Source: Betaproteobacteria bacterium
GTDB lineage: Bacteria > Pseudomonadota > Gammaproteobacteria > Burkholderiales > SG8-41
NCBI GenBank assembly: GCA_021732805.1
Contig: JAKFUJ010000341.1
Coordinates: 1 to 10,428 of the forward strand
Direction: 5' to 3'
DNA: 10,428 nucleotides
Below the pieces are notes generated by a model that was not told the DNA's origin, searched no databases, and saw nothing but the letters and a program-made list of their open reading frames with translations. A program made the translations under genes and the position numbers. Shown piece by piece: positions 6,133 to 10,428 of the stretch (positions within the stretch are counted from its first letter, which is position 1; each line of letters starts with the position of its first letter).

Positions 6133-7331
6133 CCGGTTTCGTCCGTCTGCTGCTGTTGCTGTCTTTTATTGCGCTGGGGCAGGCCGCAGCCGGTGCTGCC
6201 AAACCCGCGCAAACGCCGGACGATGTGCGCGAACAGCGGCGCGAACTGCGCGAACGCATCACGGCAATGCAGAAAAAACTCGATGCCGCGGAAGAAAGCC
6301 GCGGTGAAGCCTCCGACGCGTTGCGCGAATCCGAGCAGGCGATCTCCGAAGCCAATCGCGAACTGCGCCTGCTGAGCGCGCAATCCCGCGAATCCAATGC
6401 CCGGCTGGCAGTGCTGCAAAAATCATCGCGGGAAACTGGCAACGCCTTGCGCATACAGCAGGACCTGCTGGGCCGGATGCTGCGCCGGCAGTACCTGCAA
6501 GGGCAGTCCGATGCGCTGCGCCTGACGCTCAGCCGCGAAAATCCCAATGAGATGGCGCGCCAGTTGCAATACCTGTCCTACATTGCCCGTTCCCGCGCCA
6601 GTCTGGTGGACGGTTTGCGCAGCAACCTGCGTGAAATCGACCGTCTAAAAGCTGAAATCGCCGAAGAGGCCGCGGCCATCGGCCGCATCGCTGCCGAGCA
6701 GATCGCGCAGCGCAAACGCCTCGAACAGGAAAAGCGCGCCCGCGCCACCGTGCTGTCACGGGTGTCCCGCGACATTCGCGCCCGGCAGCGTGAAATACGC
6801 AGCATGCAGTCCAACGAAAACCGGCTGACCCGTCTCGTCGACCAGCTGGCCAGGCTGATGAGCAAACCGCCAGCCACCAGCCCACCGCGTCAGCGCTCCG
6901 AGAATGTGCCGTCCAATCAAAGTGACGGCAACCCGTTTGCCGCGCTGCGCGGCAAACTGGCATTACCGGTGCGCGGGGAACTTGGCAGCCGCTTTGGCAG
7001 TCCACGTCAAGGTGGGGGCGTAACCTGGAAAGGACTGTTCATCGCCGCCAAACCCGGTGAAGACGTACGGGCCGTAGCCGGCGGCAGGGTGGTTTATGCC
7101 GACTGGCTGCGCGGTTTCGGCAACCTGCTGATTGTGGACCATGGTGACAATTACATGACGCTGTATGCCAACGCCGAAGCCCTGCTCAAACAGGTCGGCG
7201 ACATGATCCGCGGCGGTGATGCCGTGGCTACCGTAGGCAACAGCGGCGGCAACCCCGAATCAGGTTTATACTTTGAAATGCGTCACGAAGGCAGGCCTTT
7301 CGACCCCCTCGGCTGGGTCAAGTTACGATAG
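6129..7331 (+). CDS. envC: Murein hydrolase activator EnvC (degenerate LytM domain)
   Basis: 400 residues. A signal peptide is visible (hydrophobic LLLLLSFIALG core, probable cleavage after AGAA near residue 24). A long coiled coil with heptad-like Glu/Arg/Leu spacing follows at about 30-240, then a Pro/Ser-rich linker at 246-268 and a LytM/M23 domain at about 277-397. In EnvC proteins the coiled coil interacts with the FtsEX divisome complex and the LytM domain activates septal N-acetylmuramyl-L-alanine amidases such as AmiA and AmiB. The metal ligands of active LytM peptidases are absent: TWKGLFI replaces the HxxxD motif, YAN replaces the usual YAH, and LYFEM replaces the terminal HxH. This indicates an activator rather than a hydrolase. 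The start is GTG, in a GTGA overlap with the gpmI stop, so translation is probably coupled. Confidence 0.93.
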   Translation: MTGFVRLLLLLSFIALGQAAAGAAKPAQTPDDVREQRRELRERITAMQKKLDAAEESRGEASDALRESEQAISEANRELRLLSAQSRESNARLAVLQKSSRETGNALRIQQDLLGRMLRRQYLQGQSDALRLTLSRENPNEMARQLQYLSYIARSRASLVDGLRSNLREIDRLKAEIAEEAAAIGRIAAEQIAQRKRLEQEKRARATVLSRVSRDIRARQREIRSMQSNENRLTRLVDQLARLMSKPPATSPPRQRSENVPSNQSDGNPFAALRGKLALPVRGELGSRFGSPRQGGGVTWKGLFIAAKPGEDVRAVAGGRVVYADWLRGFGNLLIVDHGDNYMTLYANAEALLKQVGDMIRGGDAVATVGNSGGNPESGLYFEMRHEGRPFDPLGWVKLR

Positions 7332-7357
7332 TCGTTACTGGTCAGTCGTTACTGGTT
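7330..7357 (+). repeat. Tandem 14-bp repeat at the envC stop codon
   Basis: Two adjacent copies of AGTCGTTACTGGT followed by C or T lie at 7330-7343 and 7344-7357. A degenerate third start, TAGTCGTCAC, is at 7364-7373. The first copy overlaps the envC TAG. The rest of the 82-bp gap to ctpA holds only the ribosome-binding site. Confidence 0.7.
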
Positions 7358-7401
7358 TCCGTTTAGTCGTCACCGTAGTCATACAAGCCGCAATCCACGG
7401 C

Positions 7402-7406
7402 AGGAG
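7402..7406 (+). promoter_or_regulatory. Ribosome-binding site of ctpA
   Basis: AGGAG lies seven bases before the ctpA ATG, one of the two clearest Shine-Dalgarno sequences in the window. Confidence 0.8.
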
Positions 7407-7413
7407 CATTTAG

Positions 7414-8841
7414 ATGCGCAGCAAATTCAGTCAGGCAGGATTGGTGGTCGCCGGTGTGTTGATCGGCGTCGCGATCAGCCTTAATTATTCGGCCATCGCC
7501 CAGCGCGGGACCGCGGCCTCAACGCCGTTGCCGATCGAGGAATTGCGCGCCTTCACCGAAGTGTTCGGCCGCGTGAAATCCGATTACGTCGAACCGGTGG
7601 AAGACAAAAAACTGATCAGCGAAGCCATCAACGGCATGCTGACCGGGCTCGACCCGCACTCCGCCTACCTCGATCAGGAAGCTTTCCGCGAGCTGCAGGT
7701 CGGCACCCAGGGTGAATTCGGCGGCCTCGGCATTGAAGTCGGCATGGAAGACGGCTTTGTGCGCGTGGTGTCCCCGATCGACGACTCACCCGCCTCCCGC
7801 GCCGGCATCAAGGCCGGCGACCTGATCGTCAAACTTGATGAAACCTCGGTCAAAGGCATGACGCTGAACGATGCGGTCAAACGCATGCGCGGCAAGCCCG
7901 ACACCCCGATCGTGCTCACCATCGTGCGCAAAGGGGAAACCAAACCTTTGGTGGTCACGCTGACCCGTGCCGTCATCAAGATCCAGAGCGTCAAATCCAA
8001 GCTGCTGGAACCGGGATACGCCTATGTGCGCGTCAGTCAGTTCCAGGAACACACCGGCGACACGCTGGCGCGTGCCGTCGAACGCATGTTCAAGGAAAAC
8101 AAGGGGCCGATGAAGGGCATGGTGCTCGATTTACGCAATGATCCGGGCGGACTGCTCAACGGCGCGGTTGCGGTCTCCGCTGCATTCCTGCCGAAAGACG
8201 CACTGGTCGTTTACACCGATGGCCGCACCGAAGATGCCAAAATGAAATTGAACGCCACGCCCGAGCATTATGTGCGCGGCCGCAACAAGGAAGATTTCCT
8301 GAAAGTGCTGCCGAAAGAGGCGAAAACCGTGCCGATGGTGGTATTGGTCAACGGCGGATCAGCCTCGGCCTCGGAGATCGTCGCTGGCGCATTGCAGGAT
8401 CATGAGCGCGCCGTCATCATGGGTCAGCAGACGTTCGGCAAGGGTTCGGTTCAGACCATACTGCCGCTGGGCAACAATACCGCAATCAAACTCACCACTG
8501 CGCGGTATTACACCCCCAAGGGCCGTTCGATCCAGGCCAAGGGCATCACGCCGGATATCCCGCTGGATGAATTCGCCACTGACCGCTCGGCGCTGAAACT
8601 GCGTGAAGCCGATCTGACCAAACATCTGACCGAAAGCAATGCCACCGAAAAGCCTGCTGACAAAGCAGAGGCTGCTGCCAAGTCGGCGGAGAAATACCGC
8701 TTTACCCCGGCGCCGCGGCCCAAGGTCGAAGACGAAAAAACGCTGCGCCCCGAACCCGGCGCCATCGTATCGCCCGACGATTACGAACTGAATCAGGCGG
8801 TGGCTTTCCTGAAAAGCCGGTCAGTGACCAAAACCAACTGA
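7414..8841 (+). CDS. ctpA: S41 family C-terminal processing peptidase
   Basis: 475 residues. An N-terminal signal or anchor segment lies at about 8-29 (LVVAGVLIGVAISL), so the enzyme acts in the periplasm. It is a serine protease that recognises and cleaves C-terminal tails of substrates. A helical N-terminal region includes VFGRVKSDYVEPVEDKKL and GMLTGLDPHSAYLD (74-87). A PDZ domain spans about 100-185 (GGLGIEVGMEDG, AGIKAGDLIVKLDETSVKG). The S41 catalytic core spans about 190-385. NGGSASASEIVAGAL gives nucleophile S318, and FGKGSVQT gives the general base K343 with Q347, matching the Ser-Lys-Gln arrangement of CtpA/CtpB. A charged Ala/Lys/Glu-rich stretch at 408-445 precedes the C-terminus. 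Placement after envC suggests a link to peptidoglycan hydrolase control, as known for CtpA in Pseudomonas aeruginosa. That link is inferred here. Confidence 0.95.
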   Translation: MRSKFSQAGLVVAGVLIGVAISLNYSAIAQRGTAASTPLPIEELRAFTEVFGRVKSDYVEPVEDKKLISEAINGMLTGLDPHSAYLDQEAFRELQVGTQGEFGGLGIEVGMEDGFVRVVSPIDDSPASRAGIKAGDLIVKLDETSVKGMTLNDAVKRMRGKPDTPIVLTIVRKGETKPLVVTLTRAVIKIQSVKSKLLEPGYAYVRVSQFQEHTGDTLARAVERMFKENKGPMKGMVLDLRNDPGGLLNGAVAVSAAFLPKDALVVYTDGRTEDAKMKLNATPEHYVRGRNKEDFLKVLPKEAKTVPMVVLVNGGSASASEIVAGALQDHERAVIMGQQTFGKGSVQTILPLGNNTAIKLTTARYYTPKGRSIQAKGITPDIPLDEFATDRSALKLREADLTKHLTESNATEKPADKAEAAAKSAEKYRFTPAPRPKVEDEKTLRPEPGAIVSPDDYELNQAVAFLKSRSVTKTN

Positions 8842-8856
8842 TCCATGCTGCTTCCG

Positions 8857-8888
8857 ACAACGCCCGGACAATCCGGGCGTTGTTGTTT
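8857..8888 (+). terminator. Intrinsic terminator after ctpA
   Basis: A perfect 12-bp stem, ACAACGCCCGGA (8857-8868) pairing with TCCGGGCGTTGT (8872-8883), closes a three-base CAA loop and is followed by a short T-rich tail (TGTTT). It lies 16 bp past the ctpA stop. It probably ends the gpmI-envC-ctpA transcript and separates moeB from it. The T tail is short, so readthrough is possible. Confidence 0.8.
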
Positions 8889-8917
8889 GCGGCGATCGCA
8901 AACGATAAAGTCACGGG

Positions 8918-9667
8918 ATGGACGACCATCAACTGCTGCGTTACAGCCGGCACATTCTGCTGCCGGAAATCGGCATCGAAGGCCAGCAACGTCTGCTCGA
9001 CTCGCACGCTCTGCTGATCGGCGCCGGCGGTCTCGGTTCACCGGCTGCGTTGTACCTCGCCTCCGCCGGGGTCGGCACGCTGACCATCTGCGACGGCGAC
9101 GTGGTTGACCTGACCAACCTGCAACGCCAGATCGTGCATCGTGAAGCATCTGTCGGCGACAACAAAGTGGATTCGGCGCGCGACACCCTGCTCGGGCTCA
9201 ACCCTGCGATCCGCATCAACACCGTGGCTGAGCGGGTTGCCGGCGACAAACTGCACTCACTGGTGGCAGCGGCCGACGTCGTGCTCGACGGCAGCGACAA
9301 TTTCGCAACCCGCCATGCGGTGAACCGTGCCTGCGTGCAGGCGCGCAAACCGCTGGTGTCAGGCGCCGGCATCCGCTTTGATGGCCAGCTGGCGGTGTTT
9401 GATCTGCGCAGCACGAACGCGCCGTGTTATGCCTGCCTGTTTCCGGAAGCGGGGGAGACCGAAGAAATGCGCTGCGCGGTGATGGGCGTTTTTGCGCCGC
9501 TGGTCGGCATCATCGGCACCATGCAGGCTGCCGAAGCGCTGAAAATCCTGATTGGTGCAGGGCAGCCGCTGAACGGACGTCTGTTGCTGCTCGACGCGCT
9601 GAACATGGACGTGCGCACCATCAGCCTGAAAAAAGATCCCGCCTGTCCCGTGTGTGCGGCGCGTTAA
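8918..9667 (+). CDS. moeB: Molybdopterin-synthase/ThiS adenylyltransferase, MoeB/ThiF family
   Basis: 249 residues, the length of a stand-alone MoeB or ThiF without a fused rhodanese domain. It is a cytosolic E1-like enzyme that adenylates the C-terminal Gly-Gly of a small sulfur-carrier protein (MoaD for molybdopterin, or ThiS for thiazole) before sulfur transfer. RYSRHILLPEIG (8-19) is the family N-terminus. GAGGLGSP (35-42) binds ATP, and DLTNLQRQ with R70 and K83 follows. GSDNFATR (125-132) includes the metal-binding aspartate. Two zinc-binding pairs are present, CYAC (C170, C173) and CPVC (C243, C246). C186 in RCAVMGVFAPLVG aligns with the region of the ThiF catalytic cysteine. MoeB and ThiF cannot be separated cleanly by eye. 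MoeB is favoured because no thi gene is nearby. It is preceded by the terminator and has no strong ribosome-binding site. Confidence 0.9.
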   Translation: MDDHQLLRYSRHILLPEIGIEGQQRLLDSHALLIGAGGLGSPAALYLASAGVGTLTICDGDVVDLTNLQRQIVHREASVGDNKVDSARDTLLGLNPAIRINTVAERVAGDKLHSLVAAADVVLDGSDNFATRHAVNRACVQARKPLVSGAGIRFDGQLAVFDLRSTNAPCYACLFPEAGETEEMRCAVMGVFAPLVGIIGTMQAAEALKILIGAGQPLNGRLLLLDALNMDVRTISLKKDPACPVCAAR

Positions 9668-9690
9668 ACCGCACACCGGACATGCAACGT

Positions 9691-10035
9691 TCAGGTGGTC
9701 TGGGTCATGTCGAGCGAGTCCCCGGCTGAATCAGGGGCTTCGCCCTCCCGTGGCGGTACGGGACTGATGCCGCTGACCAGCGCTTCGAGATCCCGTGCCA
9801 CCCGATCATAGTCCGGCGCATTGCGGCTGATCATCTGCAGCAGCAGTCGCGACGGGAAATCAGCCAATGTCTCCGCATGATTGGAACGGATACGCGAAGC
9901 CGTTTCCAGCGTCGGACGGACATGGGTGAACTTGAATCCCGCCTTCGAATTCTCGATTGAGTCCACAATTGCCAGTTGCGCGCGCGCCACACCGATCAAC
10001 AGTTGCGCGAGTTGCTGGGTGGTTACTTCCGCCAT
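9691..10035 (-). CDS. Hypothetical small helical protein downstream of slmA
   Basis: 114 residues that I do not recognise. Residues 1-90 look largely helical with alternating Leu/Ile/Val/Ala and charged positions (TTQQLAQLLIGVARAQLAIV, then SRLLLQMISRN and YDRVARDLEALVSGI). The last 24 residues (91-114) are Pro/Asp/Ser/Thr-rich and probably disordered. There is no signal peptide, membrane segment or cysteine, so it is presumably cytosolic. It lies 28 bp downstream of slmA on the same strand and is probably cotranscribed. It converges on moeB with a 23-bp gap. GC-rich codon use like its neighbours, a good ribosome-binding site and operon-like spacing support a real gene. No function is assigned. 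Confidence 0.75.
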   Translation of the reverse strand: MAEVTTQQLAQLLIGVARAQLAIVDSIENSKAGFKFTHVRPTLETASRIRSNHAETLADFPSRLLLQMISRNAPDYDRVARDLEALVSGISPVPPREGEAPDSAGDSLDMTQTT

Positions 10036-10040
10036 GATTT

Positions 10041-10047
10041 TCTCCTC
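10041..10047 (-). promoter_or_regulatory. Ribosome-binding site of the 114-aa gene
   Basis: On the minus strand this reads GAGGAGA, about five to six bases before the ATG at 10033-10035. It is a strong Shine-Dalgarno that supports the gene and its start. Confidence 0.75.
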
Positions 10048-10063
10048 GTCTTGGAATCAATAA

Positions 10064-10428
10064 TCAGGCGAGCACGCCTTCCATCAACTGCTTCCATTGC
10101 CGCTGCCAGAGTTCCGCCGGATCGCGCCTGAATCCGCTTTTCGCATATTGGTGCCAGCGTCCTGCGACAAAGCTCATCAGCGCATTGGCCTGGGCCATGA
10201 GATCGACGTCAGCAGCCACTTCCTTCTGGGTAACGGCAAAACGCAGCGACTGCTTCAGTGCCGCTTCGATGCGGTCATGAATCTGGTTGATGCGCGACTG
10301 CAGCGCCGCATCCTCGGTGACCAGCGCATTGCCGATCAGCACCCGCGTCATGCCGCGGTTTTTCTGCGCGAAGCCGAGCAGCATGGTCATGATCGCCTCG
10401 GTCTGGCGCAAACCGCTCTGCTCTTCGC
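10064..10428 (-). CDS. slmA: Nucleoid occlusion factor SlmA, C-terminal part (TetR family)
   Basis: The frame is open to the right window edge and covers about 120 C-terminal residues. The N-terminal TetR-type helix-turn-helix lies outside. SlmA binds specific chromosomal sites and blocks FtsZ ring assembly over the nucleoid. The visible segment matches the SlmA dimerisation and FtsZ-interaction domain: an IMTMLLGFAQKNRGMTRVL core, then GNALVTEDAALQSRINQIHDRIEAAL, and a terminal region of the type AGRWHQYAKSGFRRDPAELW. These parallel the family patterns FAERNPGLTRILTGHAL and RINQLFERIE. An internal TTG at 10411 is not the real start, since the upstream codons are also SlmA-like. The gene is followed on the same strand by the 114-aa gene. 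A generic TetR regulator is the alternative, but the motif match favours SlmA. Confidence 0.85.
   Translation of the reverse strand, partial: EEQSGLRQTEAIMTMLLGFAQKNRGMTRVLIGNALVTEDAALQSRINQIHDRIEAALKQSLRFAVTQKEVAADVDLMAQANALMSFVAGRWHQYAKSGFRRDPAELWQRQWKQLMEGVLA

Noticed and set aside
6529..7005. Minus-strand frame opposite envC, rich in Arg/Cys/Trp.
   Set aside because: The composition is typical of an antisense shadow, there is no ribosome-binding site, and EnvC on the other strand is well supported.
8886..8902. Second small hairpin (TTTGCG pairing with CGCAAA) containing GCGATCGC, just past the ctpA terminator.
   Set aside because: The stem is only 6 bp with a 5-base loop and no T tail. 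GCGATCGC is palindromic by itself and a chance occurrence is plausible, so it is not called as a site.
9668..9690. Possible bidirectional terminator between convergent moeB and the 114-aa gene.
   Set aside because: The 23-bp gap shows no stable inverted repeat or T tract.

Overview
This is a bacterial chromosomal segment of roughly 60% GC that is almost entirely coding. Its gene set and order (slmA and a small gene; moeB, ctpA, envC, gpmI; a PglL/Wzy-type membrane glycosyltransferase; rhodanese, grxC, secB, SH3 protein, gpsA) suggest a betaproteobacterium. That placement rests on gene content, gene order and protein motifs read by eye, because no database search could be run. I see no rRNA, tRNA, CRISPR array, phage gene or complete insertion sequence.

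Positions 1-2539 hold a tight minus-strand cluster. In transcription order it is a membrane-anchored rhodanese, grxC, secB, a secreted double-SH3 protein and gpsA, which runs off the left edge. Gaps are 4-40 bp, so this looks like one operon linking thiol chemistry, protein export, the envelope and phospholipid precursor supply.

Positions 2562-2701 hold a 140-bp element with near-perfect 15-bp terminal inverted repeats and no credible gene. It looks like a MITE or an IS-derived repeat. It lies between the rhodanese operon and the 3' end of a minus-strand glycosyltransferase/ligase gene (2683-4437). One terminal repeat supplies that gene's last codons and stop. The element also carries a plausible outward promoter facing the rhodanese operon.

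Positions 4438-4596 form a divergent intergenic region with overlapping -10-like boxes on the two strands and a 14-bp perfect palindrome. Plus-strand genes follow: gpmI (glycolysis), envC (overlapping gpmI by 4 bp; activator of septal murein amidases), ctpA (S41 C-terminal processing protease), a strong intrinsic terminator, and moeB (sulfur-carrier adenylation). At the right edge, on the minus strand, are the C-terminal part of the nucleoid-occlusion regulator slmA and a downstream 114-aa protein that I do not recognise.

Most of the window is conserved housekeeping DNA. The parts worth a second look are the repeat element with its effects on both neighbours, the glycosyltransferase gene with an uncertain non-ATG start, and the unrecognised protein next to slmA. 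I found no convincing evidence of a wholly new multi-gene system.
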